DNA of 64,000 nt from Cristatella mucedo (lineage: Eukaryota; Bryozoa; Phylactolaemata; Cristatellidae): NCBI GenBank assembly GCA_009760855.2, contig WPIO01000087.1:270501-334500 (forward strand), read 5' to 3'. The notes below the pieces were generated by a model. That model saw only the letters and a list, made by a program, of their open reading frames with translations, had not been told where the DNA came from and searched no databases. How positions within the stretch are numbered: position 1 is the first letter of the stretch; each line of letters begins with the position of its first letter. The position numbers and the translations under genes are program-made. Shown in pieces: positions 1-9,930 of the stretch.

Positions 1-84
1 ATATTCATTTCTAGTATGTGGGAGCTAGTGGGCTAATTAAGACTGGTCTAAATGAAACAGTTGTTGTATTATTAGTTTTTGCTA

Positions 85-277
85 CATCCGACTTCCTACC
101 TCAACTGCTCTCCTGACTCTGCTATGATTCCCACTTTCTCTTTGTTGCGTGAGATGAAGTCTGTTGGCTATCGAATGCGTACCGAAAGCCACTTAGGCTG
201 TGGGTGGGCTATGCGCAACTCTCCTGCGTAACATCCATATAGTGTCTGTGGAGTTACACACAGAGATACATTCCAAT
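85..277 (+). repeat. CR1-like LINE, 3' end fragment
   Basis: This is the reverse complement of the 3' untranslated segment seen again at 29925, 33275, 39555, 57015 and 58365. Shared landmarks are a block reading GAGATGAAGTCTGTTGGCTA, a block of CTCTCCTGC, and a terminal GAGTTACA followed by a short tail. It is the only copy of this family on the plus strand. No coding part remains. Confidence 0.7.
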
Positions 278-834
278 AAATTACATTTCTGTAGGTCAGC
301 CAACGTTTCAAGACACGCTTTTACTGAGACTTTGGCAAATACAAGCTTTGCAATTGACCTAGATTTCTCGCCTCTTTGAAACCTCCAAAATAAAAAGCAA
401 AAATAACCTCTACACTTGATTGTAAGAAATGAATGGGTAGGGTTTCGCACTCGATGGATGAGAACACACTTACGAGAACTTTCCGGGCACTTGACGGTGC
501 CACGCCGGATAGCTCTGCTTCAATTGTCTGCTTTTAACAGCAGATCGCTCATTTTACGCAGGGCAGGCAGCTGATCGAACGACAGTAGCTGCCTATCCGG
601 TGCGGCTTATGGCCACCATCATCGCCAATGTCACTCAGCGCCCGTGACCGCAGCCTGCTATTGCTAGCGGCCAGCACTCATTCACAAATAGCAGCTTCTG
701 TCTTACCAGCCAGCGGAATCGTTTGCTCTCGAAATTTTGCAAATCTTAACATATGGGCGTCTTGAGATTTACAGTGTTTCTCTAGAAACTATTAGTCAAT
801 CAAGCTCCCTTATTAGAACAGACCTACACATGAA
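278..834. other. Unassigned AT-rich spacer
   Basis: No gene or repeat family was recognised. The segment around 500-700 is locally GC-richer and contains short imperfect palindromes around CGGATAG / CTATCCGG, but no element boundary could be fixed. Confidence 0.4.
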
Positions 835-837
835 TTA

Positions 838-945
838 AATATACATAATTATTAACCGAACAGCCATATTCAAGACAAACTCTATAGATCGTTTGTTAGC
901 TGTGGTGTGAACTGAGTTAGTGTAGTCCCAAAAAGACTGAACGAA
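838..945 (-). repeat. LINE reverse-transcriptase relic
   Basis: The minus-strand reading contains DYTNSVHTT and, shortly after, VLNMAVRLI. These resemble the DYCNSLL...LQxVQNxAARL block after the palm domain in L2/CR1-type reverse transcriptases, which the better copies in this window show intact. Only about 35 residues are recognisable, so this could also be a chance match. Confidence 0.3.
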
Positions 946-1058
946 CAGAAGAGCCGGTAGTAAGTCTAGCCACCTAAATTTATAACGATTAAGGAATTCA
1001 GGACGGGGATCTAATTTTGCAACCATCTACAGAAGCTTTTTTCTGAAAGATACTATCA

Positions 1059-2013
1059 GGGGGACTTTTAAGAAAACATTTTCCCAATTTTTCCGACAAT
1101 CGAATATGCATTTAGGATACCTTTTGAAAGACAAATATGTTAGAACTGGGATCGGAAGTTCTGACGACTTCCGAATGAAAGACAAAATGGTTATGGAAAC
1201 CACGTCTAACTCAGATGTAAACTGGAAGCAACAAATCTACAAATAAAAAACGTACCGATCTCGGCATCATATGCGACGTGTAGCTCAACTTGTCGAGCCT
1301 TGGTTGATAGCAATACATGCTTGTAGTTTGTTGAGGTGCATTCTTGTGTCTTTTATACAGCTTTTGTCCAGGGTCAGTTTGTGCTTTGTAGATTTTTTAA
1401 CTCAGCTAATACTTCATTTATCGAAGCAAAATTTTAAATGCGCGTTGAGCTTTTCTTTTCTTAAATGAGGCAAGACAAAATTCTGATTTGGCTGGATACA
1501 TTTTGCTCTATTTGTCCACGATTATGGAAAATATAGCTTCAGGACTTTTGATAGCGTATACAGCAAAATTTATCTAAAAAATATCAGAAATCTGTCTTGC
1601 TTCATTCGAAATAAGCAGAGCTGAACCCGCATTAACAAAATTTGCTTCGATAAGTGAAGTGTTAGCCGAGTTATGAAATTTACATGGTGGCAACCAACCA
1701 TGGAAATGAAGCTGTATAAGAAGTCATATGAATGAACCTCAACAAGATTCGAGCTTGTATCGCTATCTACCAAGGTTCGAAAAGTTGGGATACAAGTTAC
1801 ATATGATGCCGAGATTGGTAAACGTTTTATTTGAAATGTTTTTGCATCCGATTTACGTCAGGGTTGGATGTGATTTGCATAACAATTTTCTTTCATTCGG
1901 ACATTCGTCAAAACTTAGGATCCCAGTTCTAAGATGTTCGTCTCTTCGAAAGGTACCCTAAACACATCCTCGATTGTCGGAAAAATTGTATACGTATTTT
2001 GTTGAAAGTCCCC
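1059..2013. repeat. Long fold-back (inverted repeat) element
   Basis: Two arms of about 450 bp (roughly 1059-1512 and 1557-2013) are reverse complements of each other along their whole length, with by-eye identity of about 75-80% and a loop of only about 45 bp. Both outer ends read GGGGACTTT inward. Shared blocks in both arms include TTTTTCCGACAATCGA, GAACTGGGATC, ATCTCGGCATCATATG, ACAGCTT, and TATCGAAGCAAA. Short open frames inside (for example 1271-1468 plus and 1570-1773 minus) are mirror images produced by the palindrome and are not convincing genes. No clear target-site duplication is visible (flanks CTATCAG and GTTAAAA). It may be a Foldback-type or long-TIR nonautonomous DNA transposon; a transcript would fold into a long hairpin. 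Confidence 0.85.
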
Positions 2014-2449
2014 GTTAAAAATCAACTCGTCAAGGAGGACATCTAAATTATGAGCAATCACTGTAGTCATATTACGGCACCATCATTTAGGGTAGTAAAA
2101 TGGCTCATTTCAAGCCGCAGGCTGATTTTGTCACGGGAGGCAGTTCGGCATTACTGTCGTCGGCTTCTTATGGAATCGGCTAAAGACCAAAGCAGAGATT
2201 TTCCCGGTAGGTGCTCAGTACGTTAAACAAGCCAGCTGATTCTGAGAGCTTGAAGGATGAGTGCAGCTGCGAGTTTTACCATAAAAATTACACCTGAAGG
2301 TAAGAGCCTAATACAGTCATTGCATGACTTATGAATGAAACTACAAATGATGTAGTTGGAGCTCTTACTCAAACTTAAAAACTATAGGTCTACTGGATGT
2401 GACCTAACCGCAGGCATACGTCAGATGCTGAATGAGATGAGGTATTACG

Positions 2450-3180
2450 GGCGCTGCTAGATGAGACCTGGCTATAAATCGCAAGACAAGATCTGTACAT
2501 GATCAAACAGGTAGCATTACACCGCACCACAATCAAATCGGCCTGGTCAATCAAAGTTCTAAATCGCTTGAGCTGAACCATGTTGTCAAAAAAGCTCAAT
2601 TTCGCCACCACATTTAAAGGGAACACGAAAGTGGAGGTAATGACATAATTTCAGCTCATTATAAATTTTATTAGTCATACAGATTGGAGCGTTTTCAGTT
2701 TAAGAACCTCGTTTGCATTCAATATGCCAATGTTAGGCAAGCTCGAATCTTTTGACTGGTTGCTTGGCTTAAATTAGGCGCACTTGGCTAGGGCACCTGT
2801 TTATCTACGAGCCTCTTATTAAAGTTTAGAATCCAACATCCAGATTCCGCCCAGAGGCGATACGATATACGCTGGCCGAACCCATTTTGTGGTTCAGCAA
2901 TTTCAGAGACATATTACGTTTTCTCGTTACTGTTAAGATAGTTTCCTCTAAAAGTTAAGCCTGCAATTCATATGTGAATTTGAGCAATGCCCTCTCGTCT
3001 TAGCCTAGGCTTAAGGTGCTCGGACTTTACGACTTAATACGTGGGTTTGAGTACTACAGACGGCGATTATGAATTGCACTTTGAAGGCAGGAGTGATTGC
3101 CTTTTAACACGGTTCTTCTTTCCGCTGACGACATTCACTAGTGAGCGCTGACACTCAACCTGAAGTGAGATGCACAAGGC
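2450..3180 (+). repeat. Old dispersed repeat E, copy 1
   Basis: This segment aligns co-linearly with 8480-9440. Shared words include ACATGATCAAA, GGTTTGAGTACT, ATTGCACT and TTTAGAA..CAACA, separated by diverged stretches. The copies are in direct orientation on either side of the first transporter gene. The second copy carries a SINE insertion that this one lacks. The nature of the element is unknown; no terminal repeats or coding frame is evident. Confidence 0.55.
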
Positions 3181-3591
3181 CAATGTAGTTCATTAAAAAT
3201 ATGCACTTGAAAGCCTGCGAGCACGCGTAGAAAGTCGTCTATTTCGACTCTAATCTTTATTTCAACGGCTCGGCTTAGCAGCGAGGAGTGGAACGCTCTC
3301 GGGCACATTTGAGAAGAGCCTGCAGCAGCTTTAAGCAGAAAGCGCAGCACCCGGACTACTCCACGAATGACGAACGCAGAAAAAAAAAGAAACTACTGCC
3401 ACTACTAAGGAAGCTGAAGCGGCGCTCCGAATGCAAGCCAAAGACAGAGAGCCGCTCTAGCGTGCCTAAATGCAGCTGCCTACTGGGCAGTTCTGCGAGT
3501 TAGAAATTCCTCTCATAAAATAAATAGCGACAGGCTTCTGCCGATTACGATACCGAAGCTGCACGCCAAAAGCGTGCCACGCCTCAAGCAT

Positions 3592-3768
3592 GCCGAGCTG
3601 GTTTGGCCTAGCGGTTAAGGTGCTCGCTCCGACCAAGGTCTGACTGAGGTCGCGGGCTCGAGCCCCGAGGCATATGTGAAGCACCTGAATAGAAATTAAG
3701 TTCTCTTGGGGCGCTATGTAAATGAATTATATATATATTATATATATATATAATTATATATATTATAT
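3592..3768 (+). repeat. tRNA-derived SINE-A
   Basis: This is a nearly intact SINE. The head begins GAGCTGGTTTGGCCTAGCGG (box A-like) and continues with a box B-like GGGCTCGAGCCCC about 50 bp later. A tail follows with ATTAAGTTCTCT and GGGGCGCTAT, then GAATTATATA and an AT run. The tail matches the 3' end of the L2-type LINE in this window (see 22705-23388), which suggests that LINE mobilises it. Confidence 0.85.
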
Positions 3769-4435
3769 AAGCAGCCTTTCTTGCCCTAAATGTAAGCAGA
3801 GGTCGCCAACTCAACAAGCAGCAAGACAGGCGGCGAGAGCACCGCCGCGTACACACAGGATTCTTCTGCGTTTAGCAAATAGATTACTAGGATTCCTTTA
3901 AATTTGATTGGAATAGTTGTTTTCTAAATTTGAAAGCCGGTCAAAGCTACCATGCGCACATAATGTAGCCATAACAGTATAAGACGGTGCCGGAAATATG
4001 AAAATCCGGTTCACTAAGATCGCCCCTTGGCTTTGATGCTGAGCACAGTCTTCCTCTCCGTATCAATCAGCAGGCAGCAAAGTTCTTCCAGCAGATGTAG
4101 CTGAAAGAGAAAAGCACACTGCTGTAAAATACTCGCCTGAAAAAGGAGAACCGTTAGAATTGTCATCCGATCTGCGATGAATTTAGCTTGAAATGGCACA
4201 AAAGAATAGACAGCCGAGGTACTTGGTCTATGCATCGGTGCCACCCAAGCGCTTGTTCAAGTGATTTCCCTTTGCCTGAAATTGTGGTTGTTGGCCAACT
4301 GGCCACACATCGCTTCCTAATGGGCAAAGCAAGGCAAATGAGATGTAAGCAAACCATTCTAAGATCGATAACTTAGTGATTATCGCGCAGTGTGCTGACC
4401 AAATAATTAAGGAGCAGTTTAAACCTGTGCTGTGA
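3769..4435. other. Unassigned spacer
   Basis: No repeat family or credible coding frame was recognised; only short ORFs without supporting features occur here. Confidence 0.4.
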
Positions 4436-4801
4436 AGTCTAAAGGATGATAATGCAACTAGAATACCTTATAGAACTATTACATCAACAGTATCTATAAC
4501 GGTGGAAAAGTTGTCTATAGAATATGATAATATAATTACTAACTGCTATCATAGATTCTATTCACCAAACTTTCTTCCTTCTAATTTACTTAATTTACCT
4601 TGTTCAGGTGTTGAAGGTGATTATATGCTGACATTAAGTAATTCTATAAACAACCTTGCCATAGTGGAAGAAAGGGATACAAAAGCAATAACATTCAATC
4701 TTAGTTATCCTGTTCTAAGTTATGCAGGATTTAGAACACCTAGTCCTTTAGATGTTGTTGAAATTAGTTTAGTTAAGCAAGTTAGAATACAAAGATATTA
4801 A
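4436..4801 (+). other. AT-rich open frame of unknown origin
   Basis: A frame stays open for 121 codons and ends at TAA 4799-4801, with its first ATG only at 4625. Codons are strongly A/T-ending (TTA, AAT, GTT, AGT), unlike the GC-rich transporter genes nearby. The predicted peptide has ordinary composition, without low complexity (for example LSNSINNLAIVEERDTKAI), but I recognise no family. It directly abuts the hairpin at 4826-4945, so it may be the end of a decayed element or an exon of unknown gene. Chance openness in AT-rich DNA cannot be excluded. Confidence 0.25.
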
Positions 4802-4825
4802 AAAAATCATAGGACAACATTTTTA

Positions 4826-4945
4826 GTGTTGGAGGAAAAGTACACTTTTTGGACAGTTTCCTTTTTAGGACTTCGAATGCGAACGTAGTGAACATGAGAT
4901 GTCCTAAAAAGGGAATTGTCCAAAAAGGGTACTTTTACTACAACA
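4826..4945. repeat. Inverted repeat, MITE-like hairpin
   Basis: Arms of about 45 bp (4826-4871 and 4901-4945) are reverse complements with few mismatches, separated by a 29-bp loop. Both arms run TGTTG, then AAAAGTAC, CTTTTTGGACA and CTTTTTAGGAC. It could be a minimal MITE or two TIR ends of a deleted DNA transposon. I see no unambiguous target-site duplication. Confidence 0.65.
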
Positions 4946-4999
4946 CGCCTGCTGCTTGCGGATGCTACCACCAAGCATTTGGGAATGCTTATATGCAGC

Positions 5000-5070
5000 A
5001 TCTGTAAAGTGCCCAGTGTGAGATTCAGTTCTCTGAGGGCAATATACAAGTGTATTATTATTATTATTTT
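5000..5070 (+). repeat. L2-type LINE 3' tail
   Basis: The sequence contains GTTCTCTGAGGGC, a short spacer, GTGTATT and then (ATT)n, matching the end of the L2-type LINE copies in the window. Only the tail is retained. Confidence 0.6.
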
Positions 5071-5229
5071 GGCGTTGTTTCACAAAAGCTAAAATCAGAA
5101 CTCTCTATAGCTTAGAATTCATTATGGTTCATTACACATTACGCATGAATGTCTTGGGCTCAAAGATAACCAGTATACCGTAAGGAAGCTATTAGAAATC
5201 AGAGATAAGCCACGAAATCCAAGTCTGAC

Positions 5230-5929
5230 CGAGTGGCCTTGGCCTACTACTATGTACGCATCCCTTCCCTGGCTCCGTAAGTCACGCCCACTCATGCGGA
5301 ATAAGGGCGCTCATCGCGCCAGCCTGCGGGTCAGAGGGCACAGGGTCTGGCAGCTCCGCAGCAAACCGAACGCAAGCCGGCGAGCTGCGCGCGCCGCTCG
5401 AAGCGCGTGAGCTTTCGACCTAGTCCTTCCTAGCGCTTATCACCCCACTCTCTGCTGGGCTGCGGCTGGGTCGAGGTCGGCACGAGATGCGTCCTGGGGA
5501 GCGCAGGCGCGCGGGCACATCCGAGCGCCAGCTCGAAACGGCGACTAACTGCCGCTAGCAGCCGTCTGCGTCGCGACGCGTCCAACCGACGCGAGGCGAA
5601 ACGGGGGCGGACCGTCGAGCTCGGCGCTCGGCGGCGGGCCCTCGACCGTCCGCCCGCCGTCTCCAGTGGCGCTGCGGCGCTAGCGGGTCGGAGCTTCCGC
5701 CGCAGCGGATCGGCCAGAGAGCGCTCGCTTGCGGCTCGCGGCGAGCCCGTATGTGAAAACGCCAGCTGCGGAGACGGCCGCCATCGCTCGCCTTTGCAGC
5801 GTCGGCAGCGGCAGCGACCTATGACCTTGGTCCAGTCGTCGTAAGTCTGCGGCAGGCCACAGCCGCCCGGCTGGTTTGGTCCGGCGGTCTGGGGGCCGCC
5901 GATCCGAGGCCGTCACGTCGCAGGGCAGC
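5230..5929 (+). promoter_or_regulatory. GC-rich 5' island of SLC46-like gene 1
   Basis: Base composition switches abruptly to GC- and CpG-rich DNA about 700 bp before the gene 1 ATG. A GC-box-like GGGGGCGG occurs near 5605 and there is no TATA box near the start. This is a CpG-island-like promoter/5' UTR region by composition only; no transcription start can be fixed. A GTAAGT string near 5841 could be a splice donor in a 5' UTR but has no demonstrable partner. Confidence 0.4.
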
Positions 5930-7351
5930 ATGACACTATCAGAAGACGCGGCAGATGTGGCGCCGCTGGCGCGTCGCGTCAAAGCGGTCACAGTGGAGCC
6001 GGTGCTGTTCGCCTACTTTACCGCGTTGACGGTGCACATCACTGTCTCGCAGCAGCTGCTGTTCAGCAAATACTGCAATCGCTACTACGGTGACGACGCC
6101 CCGCTGGCGTGCGACAACGCCTCGCTGACGGATGCCAACTTTGAGCTGCAAGACTCGACGTCGCACCTGCTCTTCTACTGCACAGTCGCCACAACGTTCC
6201 CGAGCGTCGTCGTGTGCACCTACCTGGGCGCGATCGGCGATAGCCGCAGTCGCAAGCACCCTACCATCGTGCCGCTGCTCGGAGCGACGCTGGCGTACGC
6301 TCTGTGCGCCCTGCAGGCCTACTACAAGCAGTGGGATCCTCTGTGCGCCCTGGTGAGCAGCTTCGTGCTCGGAGCCAGCGGCTACTACACGGCCTCGCTG
6401 CAGACCTGCTTCAGCTACCTGACGACTTCCGTCGGACCTGATGAGCGGACGCAAAGGATCGCCGTGGCCGAGGCCGTGCTTCTGCTGTCGCTCGTGGCCG
6501 GCTCGTTCTGCGTCGGCCCGCTGGTGCAGAGCCTCGGTCTGAGCGGCACGTACGCTTTGCTGGCTGCAGTCAGCCTGCTCGGCGTCGCCTACTGCCTCGC
6601 CTGGCTCGACGACTCGCGGCCGCCAAGCCGCAACACTGCTGGTGCTGCTGCCGCAGAAGCTTCAGAAGGCGGCCTTCGGCTGGTCGCTTCCATGCGAGAC
6701 TACTTCCGGTGTGTGACTAAGAAGAGGCCCGGCCACACTTCTGCCTACATCTGGGCCTCGCTCGTCGCTTTCCTGCTCACTTACGGGAGCAGCGTCGGCG
6801 TGTCAGACGTACTATACCTCTACCTAACGAACGTGCACGACTTCAGCACGTCATTGTACGGCTACTTCACTGGAGCCGAGTACGGCGCCCGACTCGTGTT
6901 GGGCAGTATGGTGCTGCTGTGCATGCGTAAGTGGTTCGACGCCAGTGATCTGACCATTGCCCTCTGCGGCTCGATGTCAGGCGCTGTCACCTACGGTCTT
7001 ATTTCGGCGGCAGTGAGTCCGTGGATGACGTGGCTCGCCGTGCCTTTAAACTCACCGCAGCTGTTCTACAGTGTAGGCCTGCGAAGTTTCATCTCGAAGG
7101 CTGTGCCCGATGACGAGCAGGGTAAAATCTTCGCATTCATGTCCACCAGCGAGTGTCTGTTCACATTTCTTGCATCGCTTATCTTCAACAACATTTACCC
7201 GCTGACGCTGCCTTTCTATCCGGGTCTCTGCTTTGCACTAGCGGCCCTTCTCAGCCTCGCCGCCTTCGTCATACTGGCGATCACGGCCAATCATATGCAG
7301 GTTAATGGCTTGTATGGCACAGTTGCAGACAACAGCATAAACGATGGCTAG
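5930..7351 (+). CDS. SLC46-like MFS transporter, paralogue 1
   Basis: A single uninterrupted 473-residue protein. The frame is open upstream of 5930 only through a non-ATG codon, so I take the first ATG. Features in order: short cytoplasmic N-terminus; TVEPVLF entry to TM1 (about 21-43); loop 1 with Cys49, Cys61 and an N-glycosylation sequon at Asn63; TM2; loop signature GDSRSRKHP at 103-111; TM3-6 to about 226, with TM5 acidic residue Glu181; a 45-residue central cytoplasmic loop with DYFRCVTKKRPGH; then TM7-12 ending near 453, including DEQGKIFAF (395-403) and YPLTLPFYPG. Length and motifs fit the SLC46 family (folate and other organic-anion or sterol-conjugate uptake at plasma or lysosomal membrane). 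Substrate cannot be told. It is the most diverged of the plus-strand copies and has the shortest tails. Confidence 0.9.
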   Translation: MTLSEDAADVAPLARRVKAVTVEPVLFAYFTALTVHITVSQQLLFSKYCNRYYGDDAPLACDNASLTDANFELQDSTSHLLFYCTVATTFPSVVVCTYLGAIGDSRSRKHPTIVPLLGATLAYALCALQAYYKQWDPLCALVSSFVLGASGYYTASLQTCFSYLTTSVGPDERTQRIAVAEAVLLLSLVAGSFCVGPLVQSLGLSGTYALLAAVSLLGVAYCLAWLDDSRPPSRNTAGAAAAEASEGGLRLVASMRDYFRCVTKKRPGHTSAYIWASLVAFLLTYGSSVGVSDVLYLYLTNVHDFSTSLYGYFTGAEYGARLVLGSMVLLCMRKWFDASDLTIALCGSMSGAVTYGLISAAVSPWMTWLAVPLNSPQLFYSVGLRSFISKAVPDDEQGKIFAFMSTSECLFTFLASLIFNNIYPLTLPFYPGLCFALAALLSLAAFVILAITANHMQVNGLYGTVADNSINDG

Positions 7352-7537
7352 CATCTCGCCAACCGATCTTCATTCTGAGGCCGGTTGCAACAAGAAACCT
7401 TTGCTGAAGCAGCAGCAGCTGTTTGTTTTTACCTACCATCTTGTCGCCGTCACCCAGGATGGTGACAAATATGCAGAAACAAAGTGGGTGAGACAGAGAG
7501 GTACACCGCTAAAGAGACTTTATAGGACACTTTGATA

Positions 7538-7649
7538 TATATACATATATGTACATATACATACATTCTTACCCACACACATATATATTAAAGTTTCCTA
7601 TATGATACTATTCGTAAATACATACATAACCATACATATATGTTTATAA

Positions 7650-7729
<80 letters not shown>
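7538..7729. repeat. AT-rich microsatellite
   Basis: (TA)n, broken by ATAC, AAATAAA and ACATA interruptions. It lies directly downstream of gene 1 and probably includes decayed retroelement tails. Confidence 0.8.
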
Positions 7730-7731
<2 letters not shown>

Positions 7732-7744
7732 CGGGTCTGAGAGT

Positions 7745-8315
7745 CCGCTGACCTATGTTCCATCTATGCATGTCTGTAGCTTCACACCGCCACAAAGACT
7801 ATGTGGGTGTTATGCAGGAGAGTATTTTATAGCCCACACAAGGTACGCCATAGCCAAAAAACCTCATCTCTTGCGACAAAAAGTCATTGAAAAAAACGCT
7901 GTAGAGTCAGAAGGGCAGTTAGTAGCATGGAAGTAGCCGCAGAAGACGGCTGGGATGGAAATGCTATAGTCGGCAGCAGGAGAGTAGATGTTGCTACTTA
8001 AGCTCCATGGTAGATAGTTTCAGACTCTAGGACCTGCACAGCGAAAGAATTTGTCACCAATGACCTTCAAGCGTAGGAATGGCACAGCGCATTTATTATC
8101 TATTGAGGACCTGAGGCCTCGAGCAGGCCGAGACTGGTGCCGCAGTTCAGCTGGGTATGCAGGAGCCAAGCCAACGCTGGCTTTCCGGGTTAGCAGAAGA
8201 ACTTTATTAGATATCCGTTGATAGACTGCTTAAGTAATCGAAGCTTCTTCAGGAAGGAGACGCATGGCTAAACCTCTGGTATTTTTTACTAGTATCGCAG
8301 CCATATCATAAATAC
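7745..8315 (-). repeat. CR1-like LINE, 3' fragment
   Basis: Antisense copy. The plus strand shows the family order: CACAAAGACTATGTGGGTG, GGAGAGT..TATAGCCCAC, GTAGCATGGAAGTAG, GGCAGCAGGAG, then the end of the reverse transcriptase frame (GAGACTGGTGC.GCAGTTCAGCT). It aligns with 33275-33800 and 58365-58915. The frame is broken by many changes. Confidence 0.7.
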
Positions 8316-8334
8316 TTATAGATATAATAAATTC

Positions 8335-8476
8335 GTGCAGAACCCCAAGAGAACTTAATCTCTATTCAGGTCCTTCACATAAGCCCGCGGAGCTTGAGCC
8401 CACGACCTCGGTCATTTAATACATTCACCTTGACCCTGGTTGGGGCGAGCGTTTTAACCACTGAGCTAGAATAGCA
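8335..8476 (-). repeat. SINE-A, insert subfamily
   Basis: Reverse-oriented SINE with the AGAGAACTTAATCTCTATTC tail complement, box B-like GGGCTCAAGC and head. Between box A and box B it has an extra segment, AGGTCAAGGTGAAT plus a few bases, shared with the copies at 8738 and 52228. Confidence 0.75.
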
Positions 8477-8479
8477 GTA

Positions 8480-9440
8480 GGTGGCACTGCTGCAAGAGAA
8501 CTGGCTGCCACAAGACACGAACTGCACATGATCAAATAGGAAAAATTGTAACCCGCTGCAGTCTAATCAGCCTGACCAGTCGATACTCTAAATCACTCTA
8601 GCTGGACAGAGTTGCTTGCCGCCAAAACGTCTAAGAGGAACGCGGCAGCTGCGCCAGTATCACCATTTGTGCTTTTAACTAATTTATTAATTGCGCCGAG
8701 GAGGAGAGCAGTTTCGGTGAAATAGCGTTTCGCGCAGGTGGTTAAGGTGCTTGACTCGAATAAAGGTCAAGGTGAATGTATATCACAACCGAGGTCGTGG
8801 GCTCAATCCCTGCGGTATGTATACGTGAAAAACCTAAATATAGATTAATTTATCTTAGGGGGTAATACAAGTGAATTACATTTACATTGATGTTTATTTA
8901 TTTTACATTTTTTATGTCTATGCTGAAGCCTAAATAGCAGAGCGTTGAGCGGCTGAGCGTCGCTCTCATTCGGTGCCATGCACGAACCAGCTTGGCTCGT
9001 GTAGCCGTCTCTAGGTTAGTGCTCATTTTTGAATCTTGAATTAGCTGAACATAAGCCTGCTTAACTATGAAACCAATTTATTTTGTCCCATGTATACAAT
9101 TTAGAATTCAACAGCCAGGTTTTAATGGCAACAATACGAAATAAGCTGACCAAACACATTTTGCGGGTTAGTATTTTCAGTTTCTGAGAGACATAAGGTT
9201 GCCAATAGCTATCAAGGATTCTCTAATCTCAGTATAATTTTAGTAAGAGTGACGCCGTTCAAGTTCTAATTTGGAAAATTTTGCTGCGTCTTATCCTTGG
9301 GTGAGTTGCTTTCAAATCGTAGGTTTGAGTACTGCAGAAGGCTATTTACATTGCACTCTGAAAGCTGAAATGGTCACTGCTACGACTCTTCTGTCCGCAA
9401 GATAAATTAGTGCTAACATTGATCTGAAGGGGCCCGGTAA
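8480..9440 (+). repeat. Old dispersed repeat E, copy 2
   Basis: Co-linear with 2450-3180 and interrupted by the SINE at 8738-8885. Shared landmarks include ACATGATCAAA, TTTAGAA..CAACA, CACATTTTG and AGGTTTGAGTACTGCAGA. Because a SINE sits inside this copy only, the repeat is older than that SINE insertion. Confidence 0.55.
8738..8885 (+). repeat. SINE-A, insert subfamily
   Basis: Head GTGGTTAAGGTGCTTGACTC, extra segment AAGGTCAAGGTGAAT, box B-like GTGGGCTCAATCCC, and a diverged LINE-like tail ending GTGAATTACATTT. It is head-to-head with the copy at 8335-8476, about 260 bp apart. Confidence 0.75.
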
Positions 9441-9778
9441 AGCGTTCTGCTTGAGGTCGCTTTTACCAGCAAAGTTCTACAGCTGGAATCAGAAGACTTA
9501 AGACTGGGAGTTCAACAGGTGAAAACCAAAAAATACATCAGTACTTTCTGGGTGAATAGAGCTTCCATAAAATATTGGCGGATGCAACTCAAATGGCGAA
9601 AGACTTGGAGACTGAACCCGCGTTTGAAGCAAATCAACCATTGAGGAAAGAGATGGCTGCCTGAAAATGAAGCACATTATGAGGCTGCATTGGAGCCCAA
9701 GGAGAGCAAGGAGGTTAACTTTTGCTATGCTGTTCTAGATGTGTCAGATGAATCGATAACGACAGGTTTCAATATATT

Positions 9779-9930
9779 TAAATATATTTCATTTATATAG
9801 CGCCCCAAGAGAACTTAATCTCTATTCAGGCGCTCCACATATGCCTCGGGACTCGAGCCCACGACCTCAATCAGACTTTGGTCGGGGTGAGCATCTTAAC
9901 CGCTAGACCAAACCAGCTCGGCGCTCATTG
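9779..9930 (-). repeat. SINE-A
   Basis: Complete reverse copy: TTCATTTATATAGCGCCCC, AAGAGAACTTAATCTC, box B complement GACTCGAGCCC, and head complement CCGCTAGACCAAACCAGCTC. It is close to the consensus, so relatively young. Confidence 0.85.

Noticed and set aside
3601-3672. Possible tRNA gene (A and B boxes)
   Set aside because: The tRNA-like part belongs to a SINE with a LINE-derived tail, and the same head occurs in 11 copies. No clean cloverleaf with an acceptor stem is visible.
5869-5892. SINE-A head-like string just upstream of gene 1
   Set aside because: Only about 18 of 22 bases resemble the head and no body or tail follows; too short to call.
5939-6454. 171-codon minus-strand frame inside gene 1
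   Set aside because: Antisense of the GC-rich transporter; composition (Arg, Ala, Gln-rich) is typical of a shadow frame.
7598-7795. Tyr/Ile-rich ORF over the TA tract
   Set aside because: Translation of (TA)n microsatellite plus LINE tail.
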